A stretch of 64,000 nucleotides of DNA from CAZLWA01 sp964563165 (GCA_964563165.1 CAZLWA010000072.1:62001-126000), one strand, 5' to 3'. Shown: positions 34,460 to 44,165, counted from the stretch's first letter. Notes: generated by a model not told the origin, from the letters alone. Program-made: numbers and translations.

Positions 34460-34801
34460 ATGTTTATCGGGCGGGTAGTCGGAACGGTCTGGGCAACCAA
34501 AAAGGTTGAAAACGTCAAATCGCTTCGATTTTTGTTGATACATCCGGTGAATATTGACAAAGCGCCAAATACGAATGTCGTGGTGGTTGCCGATACCCTC
34601 GGAGCGGGTATGGGCGAATTGGTTATTTGCGCCTACGGATATGCCGCGAGAAAGGCGCTGAGCGATACGCCGACCGACCTCTCCATCGAAGCGGCGGTGA
34701 TCGGCATCGTGGACGAAATAGAAGTGGATGAAGAATTACTGAACGGATTATCCGCCGAGAAATTACAAAAGCACATTCCTCCCGACCCCAAGCATAAATG
34801 A
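34460..34801 (+). CDS. EutN/CcmL-family microcompartment vertex protein, orphan
   Basis: A 113-residue protein with the family consensus from end to end: FIGRVVGTVWATKKVENVKSLRFLLIHPV, VVVVADTLGAGMGELVICAYGYAARKAL and EAAVIGIVDEIEVDEE. EutN/CcmL proteins form pentamers that cap the vertices of bacterial microcompartments. No hexameric shell protein or encapsulated enzyme is present in this window, so an actual compartment is not supported locally. It starts after GAGGA, 8 bases after the kinase fusion, and overlaps the outer-membrane protein gene by 4 bases, so it is firmly inside an envelope and housekeeping operon. Confidence 0.9.
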   Translation: MFIGRVVGTVWATKKVENVKSLRFLLIHPVNIDKAPNTNVVVVADTLGAGMGELVICAYGYAARKALSDTPTDLSIEAAVIGIVDEIEVDEELLNGLSAEKLQKHIPPDPKHK

Positions 34802-37233
34802 AAATATCCTTTAATCCCGACATGTATTGGTTCATAAGAAATTTCTGTTTTGCTTTCATTGCGTTTCTTTGTTTTTCCGCAAATTTAGACATTCATGCGC
34901 AGGCGAATATTTCCAAATTCAAAGACAGTTATGTTGATTCCTCGGGTGCAAAAATTGAATTGCTGCCGACCCATGAAGATAGCGTGTTTGTGAAGGGAGA
35001 AGAATATTCCTTTGCCGGGGTCGACGATAAGGGAAACAAGAAAGGGCTGTCGGTGTTCGATCAAGCCGGGCTCAATCTGAAATTGAGCATCGGAGAAGAA
35101 GAAGAACGCGAGCTCGGGAAAATGACAAGGATCGGGGCGTGGCTCGTGAATACGATCACACGTATTGCCACATTGACTTTTGTCAACCCGGATCTCGGAT
35201 CCAATCGTTTTTACTTTCATAATGAAATTTTTAAAGAAGATTTGAAACGCATCATCGCTTTGTATGAACAGCAGGGCTATTTTAATGCCCGCATCGTGAA
35301 ATACCGCGCCGATTTTTCGCCGGACCGCAAGAAAATTGCGATCAAAATCTATATTTTTGAAGGTCCGTCCACCGTGCTGGCGAGAGACCCGACGATCAAA
35401 ATCAATTCCTCGGTGCCGCTGGTGGACGCGGAAAATGAACTGAGCGACAAGCAGATCATATCCAATCTGATTACCCAAAAAAACGACCGGCTCGTTCAGG
35501 AAAATGTTGAGGCGGCAAGAACCGCGATCCAAAAAACTTTCAATAAACAAGGCTATCCCTCTGCGGAAGTTTCTGCGGTAATTGACACCGCTTTGCATGA
35601 GCCGTACAAAGCGGCCATCGAATACGGGGTCATTCCGGGCCGCTATGCCGTGTTCGGAAAAACGACCGTATCGGGTAATTTTTATAAGAATATTTCCTTG
35701 AGGAAGAATGCGACCGATACGACGTCCAAAATTGTAGACGACGATGTGATTTTTCGAAAAGTCCGGTACCGGGCAAATGAGACGTTCGATCCAGATCGCC
35801 TGTCCCTGACCGTCGGCCAGATCAACGGGCTCGGTGTCTTCCGATCGGTCAAGCCGTTGATGACCAAATTCCGCGGGCGCGTTGATTCGACCTTGATGGA
35901 GCCGCGGGAGCGCCTGTCCTTCATGCTCGATTCGGTCAAAAGGGGTTCCGGCAACCGGCTCTCCACAAATGAAAACGCAGATCTGCGGCGATGGGGAATT
36001 CCGGTAGATACGCTGGATGTAGCCATTGCGGTTGCGGAACGGAAAGAACGTACGGTCAAACCGGGTCTCGGTTTTACGACCGATTTTCGTGACCTGCCTC
36101 ACGATGAAAAAGGCAAAGGCTTGTCGACGCTGCCATTTCTGATATTGCAGGTTTCCTGGCAAAGCAAAAATTTTTTCGGCGGAGCCCGAAAGATGCAGAT
36201 CACTTCGCAAATCAGCAAGGGTATCAGCCCCGGTAACGGAATACTATTTGCAAATTACATGCTGACAAAAATCACGTTCCGCCAACCCTCCTACAAACTA
36301 CCGTTCATCCGCGATGCCGATAATGATCTGCTGATGACGATGGCTTTGGAACGCAACAATACCGTCGCGTTCGACGTGGTCAAATATGAAGCGTCGCCGA
36401 CGTTCATACGACAATTGAATCGTGAAATGAGCATGAATTTGACTCCGCTTTCCTTCACAACTCAAAATGTGCGCCGCGTCTTGAATGCCGATACAACGAT
36501 CAAGTTCTTTACGACCAATAGTAAAGCCGGATGGACGTACAACAGCAGCAACGATTTCTTTTTTCCGACATCCGGTTTCTTGATCTATCTCAACAGCGAT
36601 TTCGCGGGTTTTTTTCTTCCTTCGGACTTGAAATACCTGAAATTGAATTTGGACAGCCGACGGTATATCGGCCTGACTAAAAAGCTAACCCTGGCGCTTC
36701 GGGCGCATGCGGGATCGGCCATTCCGTACCGCAGCCGAAAGGGCAAGAAAGAAGTTCCGGTCAGCGAGCAGTTTTACGGCGGCGGTCCAAACAGTATACG
36801 AAGCTGGGGTATTAAGGAACTGGGTGTTATAAAAGAGGTGAGTGGCAGCAGCGTAACTTTCTTAGGCGGTAACAGCATTTTAGAAACCGGTGCGGAATTT
36901 CGATACAATATTTATTTATCCAGACAGCCGAATGATGCCATTTTAGGGATGGATCTCGCGGCGTTTGTGGACGCGGGCAACGTATGGACAGAACATGATT
37001 TTACGAATCAACCCGCCGGCCTCTCTAACAAGCCCGTCGTGGCCGTGGGAGGCGGTTTGCGTATCCGTACCTTGATCGGTCCGGTCCGTGCTGATTTCGG
37101 ATACAAATTGCAGGATGTCCATCGCCTGATAATCGAATCGGTCGACGGGCAGAGCGTAAAAACGATCAGTCCGGCCCAGGCAAAGAAAATTTCGCCCTTC
37201 GCGATACAAATTACGTTAGGTCAGGCATTCTGA
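34798..37233 (+). CDS. BamA/TamA-like outer-membrane beta-barrel assembly protein
   Basis: An 811-residue exported protein. The signal peptide runs to about residue 38 (FIAFLCFSANLDIHAQ). POTRA-type repeats follow, for example LKRIIALYEQQGYFNARIVKY and VEAARTAIQKTFNKQGYPSAEV. From ~residue 420 the Bac_surface_Ag (D15) barrel opens with VKPGLGFTTDFRD. SEQFYGGGPNSIRSWGIKELG is the conserved RGY/R-x-W-type loop, and the chain ends in strands closing at ITLGQAF with a terminal phenylalanine. It should insert or translocate outer-membrane or surface proteins. It looks like the TamA/BamA-like paralogue of FCB bacteria rather than the canonical bamA locus, as no skp, lpxD or uppS is nearby. Confidence 0.88.
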   Translation: MKISFNPDMYWFIRNFCFAFIAFLCFSANLDIHAQANISKFKDSYVDSSGAKIELLPTHEDSVFVKGEEYSFAGVDDKGNKKGLSVFDQAGLNLKLSIGEEEERELGKMTRIGAWLVNTITRIATLTFVNPDLGSNRFYFHNEIFKEDLKRIIALYEQQGYFNARIVKYRADFSPDRKKIAIKIYIFEGPSTVLARDPTIKINSSVPLVDAENELSDKQIISNLITQKNDRLVQENVEAARTAIQKTFNKQGYPSAEVSAVIDTALHEPYKAAIEYGVIPGRYAVFGKTTVSGNFYKNISLRKNATDTTSKIVDDDVIFRKVRYRANETFDPDRLSLTVGQINGLGVFRSVKPLMTKFRGRVDSTLMEPRERLSFMLDSVKRGSGNRLSTNENADLRRWGIPVDTLDVAIAVAERKERTVKPGLGFTTDFRDLPHDEKGKGLSTLPFLILQVSWQSKNFFGGARKMQITSQISKGISPGNGILFANYMLTKITFRQPSYKLPFIRDADNDLLMTMALERNNTVAFDVVKYEASPTFIRQLNREMSMNLTPLSFTTQNVRRVLNADTTIKFFTTNSKAGWTYNSSNDFFFPTSGFLIYLNSDFAGFFLPSDLKYLKLNLDSRRYIGLTKKLTLALRAHAGSAIPYRSRKGKKEVPVSEQFYGGGPNSIRSWGIKELGVIKEVSGSSVTFLGGNSILETGAEFRYNIYLSRQPNDAILGMDLAAFVDAGNVWTEHDFTNQPAGLSNKPVVAVGGGLRIRTLIGPVRADFGYKLQDVHRLIIESVDGQSVKTISPAQAKKISPFAIQITLGQAF

Positions 37234-37253
37234 AAAAAAGAGAAAAAGCAATT

Positions 37254-37670
37254 TTGGATACGGAAATCAGTAAAGGAAGAGTTCGTCAATGGAAACATGC
37301 GCTGCCGCTCATCCTATGGATGGCTGTAATTTTTGCATTATCGTCCATTCCCGGCGAGTCTCTTCCGCATACTGACATTACATTAGCGGATAAAATGGTG
37401 CATGTCACCGTGTATGCCGTTCTGGCCTTTTTATCTTTCCGAACGGCGACGTATTATGTGGCGGTGACCGGGATATCGCGAATATCAGCTTACGTGACGA
37501 GTGCCGGGATGTGCGTGGGCTACGGCGCGTTGGATGAACTTCATCAGTTGTTTGTGCACGGGCGCTCGTGCGAATTTTTGGATTTCTGTGCGGATGCCGC
37601 ATCGGTATTGATAGTTCATGGTTTGTTGTATCACCAAAAAACAAAAATGAAAGATGTCTCTGCTAAATAA
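37254..37670 (+). CDS. VanZ-like membrane protein
   Basis: A 138-residue protein with four membrane helices. LILWMAVIFALSSIPGESLP and DKMVHVTVYAVLAFLSFR are the VanZ family blocks, and CVGYGALDELHQLFVHGRSCEFLDFCADAASVLI carries the conserved DE.hQ...R....D.. motif. VanZ confers low-level teicoplanin resistance in enterococci, but most chromosomal homologues have unknown roles. The start is inferred as TTG at 37254, 20 bases past the outer-membrane gene, with only a weak AAGAG upstream. Its last codons overlap the ftsY start. Confidence 0.85.
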   Translation: MDTEISKGRVRQWKHALPLILWMAVIFALSSIPGESLPHTDITLADKMVHVTVYAVLAFLSFRTATYYVAVTGISRISAYVTSAGMCVGYGALDELHQLFVHGRSCEFLDFCADAASVLIVHGLLYHQKTKMKDVSAK

Positions 37671-38574
37671 ACTTAAAGAGCGGCTGACCAAAACGCGCGC
37701 CAATATTTTCGGACGTCTATCAGCCGTCTTGCAGGGGAAAGCGGTCATTGATGGAAACGTGCTCCGGGAGATTGAAGAAATTCTAATTACGGCCGATGTC
37801 GGAGTGGCTACCTCGCATAAAATTTTGGAGCGGCTTCGGGAGCGCATAAAAAAAGAAAAAGATGTAGTCCCGCAAGCGATGATCGGATTCCTGGAAGAAG
37901 AGATGGAAAAACTGGTCGTTCCGGTTGACCGTAGCTCGTGGGAGGATCAGTTGCGGACTTCCAAACCGTTTGTTATTTTTGTCGTGGGCGTAAACGGAAC
38001 CGGGAAAACAACAACGATCGGGAAACTTGCCGGAAAGTTCGCCAAAGCCGGAAAAAAGGTCCTGGTAGTTGCCGGCGATACGTTTCGCGCGGGCGCTTCA
38101 GAGCAATTGGAAATTTGGGCGCGGAGGTCGGACGTGGAAATCATTCGTCAAAGAGACGGAGCGGATCCGGCCGCGGTGATTTTTGACGCGATGGCGTCGG
38201 CTAAGGCGCGCGATTTCGATGTGGTTTTGGTGGATACGGCGGGACGGCTGCACACAAAAATTAATCTCATGGAAGAATTAAGAAAAATGAAGCGCGCGAT
38301 CGAGAAGCAGATCCCGAACGCACCGCATGAAACAGTTTTAGTGTTGGACGGCACTACCGGCCAAAATGCGATCCAACAGGCCAGGCAATTTTCGCAATCG
38401 GTTCATGTGACGGGACTCATTTTGACCAAACTCGACGGCACGGCCAAAGGGGGTGCGGTTTTGGCGATTCAACAGGAATTGAAAATTCCCGTGAGGTACA
38501 TCGGCATCGGCGAGGGTATTGACGATCTGGTGGAATTCAATCCTCACGACTTTATCAAAGCGATCGTGGAATAA
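37654..38574 (+). CDS. ftsY: signal recognition particle receptor
   Basis: A 306-residue SRP GTPase that docks ribosome-SRP complexes at the inner membrane. It has the NG domain only: N-domain helices (residues 1-95, REIEEILITADVGVATSHKILERL), then G1 GVNGTGKTTTIGKLA, the I-box region TFRAGASEQLEIWARR, G3 DTAGRLHTK, G4 TKLDGTAKGG and the closing GIGEGIDDLVEFNP. The acidic A domain of enterobacterial FtsY is absent, as in most other phyla. Its ATG lies inside the vanZ-like gene (17-base overlap). Confidence 0.97.
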   Translation: MSLLNKLKERLTKTRANIFGRLSAVLQGKAVIDGNVLREIEEILITADVGVATSHKILERLRERIKKEKDVVPQAMIGFLEEEMEKLVVPVDRSSWEDQLRTSKPFVIFVVGVNGTGKTTTIGKLAGKFAKAGKKVLVVAGDTFRAGASEQLEIWARRSDVEIIRQRDGADPAAVIFDAMASAKARDFDVVLVDTAGRLHTKINLMEELRKMKRAIEKQIPNAPHETVLVLDGTTGQNAIQQARQFSQSVHVTGLILTKLDGTAKGGAVLAIQQELKIPVRYIGIGEGIDDLVEFNPHDFIKAIVE

Positions 38575-38646
38575 CCGGATCTGCCGCGCTGGCGGCAAGA
38601 CCGGGGGCTGAAAGTGTCCCGGCGTCGATAACTGACAGAAAAGATC

Positions 38647-40836
38647 ATGGCAAAAAAAATCAACTTGATACTCGGCATTCACAACCACCAGCCGGTTGGG
38701 AATTTCGATTTTGTTTTTGAGGAAGCATACCAAAAAGCGTACCGGCCTTTTCTCGATGTGGTCTCGCAATTTCCAACGATCAAGATCGGAATGCACTTCA
38801 CGGGAATTATTTTCGACTGGATCGACCGCACGTATCCGGAATTTGTTTCGGATCTGCGCAGGCTCGTTGAGCGCGGTCAGATCGAAATGATTGGCGGCGG
38901 ATTTTATGAGCCGATCCTGCCCGTGATTCCGGACGAAGACAAAATCGGACAAATAAAGAAATTGAGCGATTACATCGAAGAAAAAACCGGAAGGCGCCCG
39001 CAGGGCATGTGGATCGCGGAACGCGTTTGGGAGCCGCATCTGCCGAAGCCCATTCATCAGGCGTCCATGCGATACGTCGTTTTGGATGATACGCATTTTC
39101 AATATGCAGGATTGGACGAAAAGGGCCTGAACGGCTATTACATGACGGAGGAAGAAGGGTACAAGGTCCGTGTATTTCCTATTAGCAAGCGGCTGCGCTA
39201 TACGATGCCGTTTGAGGAACCCGAGAAAACGATCGCGTATCTCAGGAGCCTCGCCACCAAAGAAGGGTCTGCGCTGGCGGTATTTGCCGATGACGGTGAG
39301 AAATTCGGAATCTGGCCGGAAACTTACAAACACGTTTACGAAGAAAAATGGCTGGAGAAATTCTTGAAGTTGCTCGTGGACAATCAGGAATGGATCCGCC
39401 CGATGCACTTTTCGGAGGCGCTAACGAACCTCAAGCCTCTCGGAGTGGTGTATCTGCCGGCGTCTTCCTACAGCGAGATGCAGCATTGGGCTTTGCCGAT
39501 TAAGGGATTTCGGGCCTACGAAGAGTTTGAAAACAAACTCAGGGAACAAAAGCTATTCGATGATTACGGGATATTTGTTCGAGGAGGATTCTGGAGAAAT
39601 TTTTTTGTAAAATATCCCGAGGCGAATCGCATGCACAAAAAAATGCTTCGCCTCAGCCAGCGGCTTCACATGGTAAAAGCCGCGATGACGACGGCGTCCG
39701 ATCCGGAGGTCCAGGAGAAACTGCGCATCCTGGAATTGGCACAAGACCGCTTGTGGGCGTCGCAGTGTAACTGCCCCTATTGGCACGGGGTCTTCGGCGG
39801 AATTTACCTGAACAACATCCGTTATGCTATATATAAAGAAATGCTGTTATCGGAAAAATTTCTCGATGCGATCGAGTATGCCGACCGTCCGGATTGGTTT
39901 CATTACGAAAAAACAGATTACGATGCGGACGGAACGGAGGAGATTTTGATCGAGTCCAAGAAGCTGAATGTATATCTGGACCCGGAGCGTGGCGCCGGCT
40001 TGTTCGAATTGGATTACAAAGATGTGCCGATGAATATCACGGATACGATGACGCGCCGCGAAGAAGGTTATCACCAAAAACTGGCTGAGCTGCGGGATCA
40101 GGAAGCAACCGAAAATTCCGGAAGCGGCAAAGAGGATTCCATTGCAAGCATTCACAACCGGGTTTTAACGAAAGAAAAAAATCTGCATAAATTTCTTTTG
40201 TACGATCATTACCTCCGGCAGAGTTTTGTTGACCATTTTATTACGCCGAAGGGTTCCCTGGAAAGTTTTTACAAGGGCGATTTTGAAGAATGCGGCGATT
40301 TTGCAGGCGCCCCGTATATGTGCGAAAATGTTTCGGGCGGTAACCCCGTCATCGTAAGTTTTTCACGCGAAGGGGATGTGAGCGGGTCGCGCATCCGGCT
40401 CCGGAAAGTCTATACTTTGATCCCCGGCACGTCGGCGCTGGAGGTGGATTATGAAATTTCAAATACGGAGAAAAAAAGTATCCAGATTATTTTTGGTCCT
40501 GAAATGAATTTTACGTTACTGGCGGGCCATGCAGCGGATCGCTATTATTATTTCGAAGGACAGGAACTCGAAGACAGGATGTTAGCGGGCAAAGGCATTT
40601 GTGAAAACGTTTCGGACATGGGAATGATCGACGAATGGCAGAGCATCCGCCTGAGTTTGACATGGAATCAAAAAGCAACGGTGTGGAGATTCCCTGTGGA
40701 AACGGTTTCGCTCTCAGAAGAAGGATTTGAGCGGGTGTATCAAAACTCTTGTGTTTTTCCTCATTGGCGATTATTATTGAAACCTAAGGCGTCATGGAAC
40801 GTAAACATCAAGTTGGCGTTAAGCCGGCAGATTTGA
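38647..40836 (+). CDS. GH57 4-alpha-glucanotransferase / alpha-amylase
   Basis: A 729-residue glycoside hydrolase family 57 protein. The N-terminal barrel opens with LILGIHNHQPVGNFDFVFEEAY. Glu125 in GMWIAERVWEP aligns with the nucleophile of the Thermococcus 4-alpha-glucanotransferase, and Asp215/216 in AVFADDGEKFGIWP with its acid. DUF1925 and DUF1926 regions follow (CNCPYWHGVFGGIYLNNIRYAIYKEM; KLNVYLDPERGAGLFELDYK). The enzyme moves or hydrolyses alpha-1,4-glucan chains in glycogen or maltodextrin metabolism inside the cell. There is no signal peptide. It stands as a single gene between ftsY and the proteases; no other glycogen gene is adjacent. Confidence 0.93.
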   Translation: MAKKINLILGIHNHQPVGNFDFVFEEAYQKAYRPFLDVVSQFPTIKIGMHFTGIIFDWIDRTYPEFVSDLRRLVERGQIEMIGGGFYEPILPVIPDEDKIGQIKKLSDYIEEKTGRRPQGMWIAERVWEPHLPKPIHQASMRYVVLDDTHFQYAGLDEKGLNGYYMTEEEGYKVRVFPISKRLRYTMPFEEPEKTIAYLRSLATKEGSALAVFADDGEKFGIWPETYKHVYEEKWLEKFLKLLVDNQEWIRPMHFSEALTNLKPLGVVYLPASSYSEMQHWALPIKGFRAYEEFENKLREQKLFDDYGIFVRGGFWRNFFVKYPEANRMHKKMLRLSQRLHMVKAAMTTASDPEVQEKLRILELAQDRLWASQCNCPYWHGVFGGIYLNNIRYAIYKEMLLSEKFLDAIEYADRPDWFHYEKTDYDADGTEEILIESKKLNVYLDPERGAGLFELDYKDVPMNITDTMTRREEGYHQKLAELRDQEATENSGSGKEDSIASIHNRVLTKEKNLHKFLLYDHYLRQSFVDHFITPKGSLESFYKGDFEECGDFAGAPYMCENVSGGNPVIVSFSREGDVSGSRIRLRKVYTLIPGTSALEVDYEISNTEKKSIQIIFGPEMNFTLLAGHAADRYYYFEGQELEDRMLAGKGICENVSDMGMIDEWQSIRLSLTWNQKATVWRFPVETVSLSEEGFERVYQNSCVFPHWRLLLKPKASWNVNIKLALSRQI

Positions 40837-40959
40837 ATGAGCGGGGCAGGCGCAGGATACTTGTGAGAGTAAAAAAAATTTTTTGAAAAATACACATAGG
40901 TAAACGCGATCAAGATGTCTGTTTCAGGAGTGTTCACTGATTATTACTCGGAGAATAAA

Positions 40960-42543
40960 ATGAAAAAGAAGATCCTGTTGCCCTCGCTGTTCATTCTCGT
41001 TGTCGTTATGGTTCTCACCGGATTTACTCAAACGGGGCAGAACGCCTACCGCAGCTTGCAGAAATTACAATACGTCCTGTCCGTCATTTCGCAGACGTAT
41101 GTCGAAGACGTTAATTCGGATAAACTGGCAGATGATGCGATTATCGGTGCGCTGAAAGGCCTGGACCCCCACTCGGTCTATATTCCGCCAAAAGAATTGA
41201 AGAATGTGAAAGAGGAATTTCAAGGAAATTTTGAGGGCATCGGCAGCCAGATTGATATCATCAACGGCGTCCTTACGATCGTGACGCCGGTACCGGGAAG
41301 CCCTTCGGAAAAGATCGGTATTTTGGGCGGCGACAGGATTATCCGGATCAATGACGCGCCGACCAAAGGCATTACCGTTGAAGGAGCCGTAGCGAAATTG
41401 CGCGGGCCCAAAGGCACCAACGTCCACCTCAGTATTCAGCGTCAGGGCGTGGAGGGTTTGCTGGAGTTCAATATTGTCCGCGATAAAATTCCCGTTTACA
41501 GCGTGGACGCAAAATTCATGCTGGATAATACGACCGGCTATATCCGCTTTGTACGGTTTGCCGAAACCACGTCGGATGAAATTGAGCAGGCGCTGCAGGA
41601 ACTTGAAGCCAAAGGCATGAAGCAGCTCATTTTCGACTTGCGCAATAACGGCGGCGGCTATTTGGAACAAGCGCGGGCGATCGTAGACAAATTTCTTCCC
41701 GGCGGGAATAAAATCGTTTTTACCAAAGGACGGATGGACAAGTCGTCACAGGATTATTTTTCAACTTCCAAATCTTCATATCGGAAAATGCCGCTGATCG
41801 TGCTGATCAACCGCGGTTCGGCGTCGGCTTCGGAGATCGTCGCCGGAGCACTGCAGGACCTGGATCGCGCGGTGATCGTGGGCGAGCGAAGTTTCGGCAA
41901 GGGACTTGTCCAGAATCAATTTGACTTGCAGGACGGTTCCGCCGTGCGCATTACCACGGCGCGTTATTATACGCCGAGCGGCAGATTGATTCAGCGCCCG
42001 TACGACCATAAATCACTGGAAGATTATTACAGCGAGGCGCGGCTTAATGACACCCTGCACACAGATTCGTCGAAAGCGTTCTATACTTCGATCGGTCGGA
42101 AAGTATTCGGCGGCGGCGGTATCGTGCCGGATTACCGCATTGAAAACGATACGGTCAGCAGTTATTACGTCAGGCTTTGGGGTAAAGGCATTTTCCGCGA
42201 TTTCTCAAACGATTATTTGGAGAAAAACGGCTTGAAAGTGCGCGAAGCGTATAAAGATAATTTTTCAAGATTCGTGTCATCCTACGCGATCTCTGAAAAT
42301 GATTTTCAAAGCATTTTGAACTTGGGCGCTACCAAAGGTATACCGATCGATCCGGCGGCGGCGCGGCGAGACAAGGGTGAGATGGAAAACCTGATCAAAT
42401 CCGAAGTAGCGAGGCTAATTTGGGGTCCTTTTGAAGCGGCACAAATTCGCTTTCAGAGCGATCGCGTGATAGAACAGGCCATGAAATATTTTGCGGAGGC
42501 GAAAAAATTTGCAGAGAACCGCGTGACGGTTGAGAAAAAATAA
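40960..42543 (+). CDS. C-terminal processing protease, S41 family (copy 1)
   Basis: A 527-residue exported protease. A signal anchor (KKKILLPSLFILVVVMVLTGF) is followed by a PDZ domain (~90-170), the nucleophile Ser in INRGSASASEIVAGALQDLDRA and the general-base Lys in ERSFGKGLVQNQFDL. The C-terminal ~150 residues are a family-specific extension. CTP proteases trim or degrade periplasmic proteins from the C-terminus. In the PDZ ligand loop this copy reads FEGIGSQIDIINGV where its neighbour reads FEGIGISFEVVNGV. GGAG before ATG 40960 sets the start; the in-frame ATG at 40915 would precede the signal sequence unnaturally. Confidence 0.93.
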   Translation: MKKKILLPSLFILVVVMVLTGFTQTGQNAYRSLQKLQYVLSVISQTYVEDVNSDKLADDAIIGALKGLDPHSVYIPPKELKNVKEEFQGNFEGIGSQIDIINGVLTIVTPVPGSPSEKIGILGGDRIIRINDAPTKGITVEGAVAKLRGPKGTNVHLSIQRQGVEGLLEFNIVRDKIPVYSVDAKFMLDNTTGYIRFVRFAETTSDEIEQALQELEAKGMKQLIFDLRNNGGGYLEQARAIVDKFLPGGNKIVFTKGRMDKSSQDYFSTSKSSYRKMPLIVLINRGSASASEIVAGALQDLDRAVIVGERSFGKGLVQNQFDLQDGSAVRITTARYYTPSGRLIQRPYDHKSLEDYYSEARLNDTLHTDSSKAFYTSIGRKVFGGGGIVPDYRIENDTVSSYYVRLWGKGIFRDFSNDYLEKNGLKVREAYKDNFSRFVSSYAISENDFQSILNLGATKGIPIDPAAARRDKGEMENLIKSEVARLIWGPFEAAQIRFQSDRVIEQAMKYFAEAKKFAENRVTVEKK

Positions 42544-42556
42544 TGCACGGCGTATA

Positions 42557-42584
42557 TTGACAGAATGTCCGGCAGATTTAATCT
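42557..42584 (+). promoter_or_regulatory. promoter of the second S41 protease gene
   Basis: TTGACA (42557-42562), 16 bases, TAATCT (42579-42584). The leader would be only about 10 bases and carries the AAGGA ribosome-binding site before ATG 42600. It allows the second copy to be expressed apart from the first. Confidence 0.65.
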
Positions 42585-42599
42585 AAAGGAATTGTTTTT

Positions 42600-44165
42600 A
42601 TGAAAAGAAAAATTGTTTTACCGCTATTGTTAATCGCAGTGATTCTTGTGGCGGCTACGGGATTTACGCACACCGCGCAAAACGTTTATAAAAGCATCGT
42701 CAAATTGAAGTCGGTTTTGGATATGATCTCCGAGACCTACGTGGAAGAGGTCAATCAGGATAAACTCGTGGACGATGCGATTACCGGTGCTTTGAAGGGT
42801 CTCGATCCTCATTCGGTGTACATTCCTCCGAAGGAAATGAAAAGCGTAAAGGAGGAATTTCAGGGAAATTTCGAAGGCATCGGTATTTCATTTGAAGTCG
42901 TCAATGGCGTGCTGACGGTGGTTTCGCCCATACCCGGCACGCCTTCTGACCGCGCTGGAATCTTAGCCGGAGATAAAATCGTAAAGATCAACAGCGTTCC
43001 CACCAAAGGCATTACGAACGATCAAGTGATGGCAAAATTGAAGGGGCCGAAAGGCACGAGCGTTCATGTTTCGATCGAGCGGCCGGGGGTGAATGAATTA
43101 TTGGAATTTGATATTGTACGCGACAAAATTCCGCTGTACAGCGTCGATGCGAAGTTCATGCTGGATGATAAGACAGGATTTGTTCACTTCGGTAAATTTG
43201 CCGAAACAACGGCGGATGAAATTGAACAGGCTTTGCAGGAGCTGGAAGCGCAGGGTATGGAACAGCTGATCTTGGATCTGCGCAATAACGGCGGCGGTTA
43301 TCTTGAAGAAGCCCAGACGATCGTGAATAAATTCTTGCCCGGAGGGAAAAAAATTGTATACACGCAAGGCCGCGTTCCTAACTCGTCGAGAGAGTACCGC
43401 TCGAGCAACAAATCGAGTTATCGTAAATATCCCCTGATCGTAATGATCAATCGCTATTCCGCTTCCGCTTCCGAGATTGTTGCCGGCGGTTTGCAGGATC
43501 TGGACCGGGCGCTGATTGTGGGCGAGAGAAGTTTCGGGAAAGGATTGGTTCAAAACCAGTTTGATCTGGGAGACGGTTCTGCCGTGCGTATCACGACGGC
43601 ACGTTATTATACGCCGACGGGACGTCTGATCCAAAGGCCATACGACGGCAAGTCGCTGGAAGAATATTACGGCGAGGGGCGGGAAAATGACACCCTGCAC
43701 ACGGATTCTTCGAAGGTGTTCTTTACCCCGTTGGGGCGTAAAGTGTTCGGCGGCGGCGGCATCGTTCCGGATTATCATCTGACCAATGACACCATTACGC
43801 CGTATTATTCGAAGTTATGGAGTAAAGGTGTTTTTCGCGAATTCATCAATCAATTTCTGGAAAAAAGGGGACCGAAACTCCGCGATCAATACCACAATAA
43901 TTTTTTGCAATTCAACAAAACCTATACCATCGGTGAGAGTGATTTTCAGGCGCTGCTTAATTTAGGCGCGGCAAAGGGACTGCCTATTGAAGCCCAGGCG
44001 GTCGAAGCCGATCAACACGATATGAGAAATATTTTGAAGTCGGAAATTGCGCGCTTCATTTGGGGAAGTTATGAAGCGGCCCACGTTCGCATCCAGTCCG
44101 ATCGTACGGTATTGCAGGTCATGAAATTTTTTCCCGAGGCGAAAAAATTTTCAGAGAACAGGTAA
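42600..44165 (+). CDS. C-terminal processing protease, S41 family (copy 2)
   Basis: A 521-residue paralogue of the preceding gene, with the same signal anchor, PDZ domain, catalytic Ser (INRYSASASEIVAGGLQDLDRA), Lys (ERSFGKGLVQNQFDLGDG) and C-terminal extension. Long stretches are identical between the copies. Its PDZ loop (FEGIGISFEV) is the usual family form, so this is probably the ancestral-like copy and the first has shifted specificity. It has its own promoter and is closed by a strong terminator. Confidence 0.94.
   Translation: MKRKIVLPLLLIAVILVAATGFTHTAQNVYKSIVKLKSVLDMISETYVEEVNQDKLVDDAITGALKGLDPHSVYIPPKEMKSVKEEFQGNFEGIGISFEVVNGVLTVVSPIPGTPSDRAGILAGDKIVKINSVPTKGITNDQVMAKLKGPKGTSVHVSIERPGVNELLEFDIVRDKIPLYSVDAKFMLDDKTGFVHFGKFAETTADEIEQALQELEAQGMEQLILDLRNNGGGYLEEAQTIVNKFLPGGKKIVYTQGRVPNSSREYRSSNKSSYRKYPLIVMINRYSASASEIVAGGLQDLDRALIVGERSFGKGLVQNQFDLGDGSAVRITTARYYTPTGRLIQRPYDGKSLEEYYGEGRENDTLHTDSSKVFFTPLGRKVFGGGGIVPDYHLTNDTITPYYSKLWSKGVFREFINQFLEKRGPKLRDQYHNNFLQFNKTYTIGESDFQALLNLGAAKGLPIEAQAVEADQHDMRNILKSEIARFIWGSYEAAHVRIQSDRTVLQVMKFFPEAKKFSENR

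Noticed and set aside
34460..34801. Bacterial microcompartment locus
   Set aside because: Only the pentamer protein is present; no hexameric shell protein or signature enzyme occurs in the window.
34885..36210. Minus-strand frame of 441 codons
   Set aside because: It is the shadow of the BamA/TamA-like gene, which has a signal peptide, POTRA-like repeats and barrel motifs.
38338..39408. Minus-strand frame of 356 codons
   Set aside because: It overlaps ftsY and the GH57 gene, both with intact catalytic motifs; the frame shows no recognisable protein.
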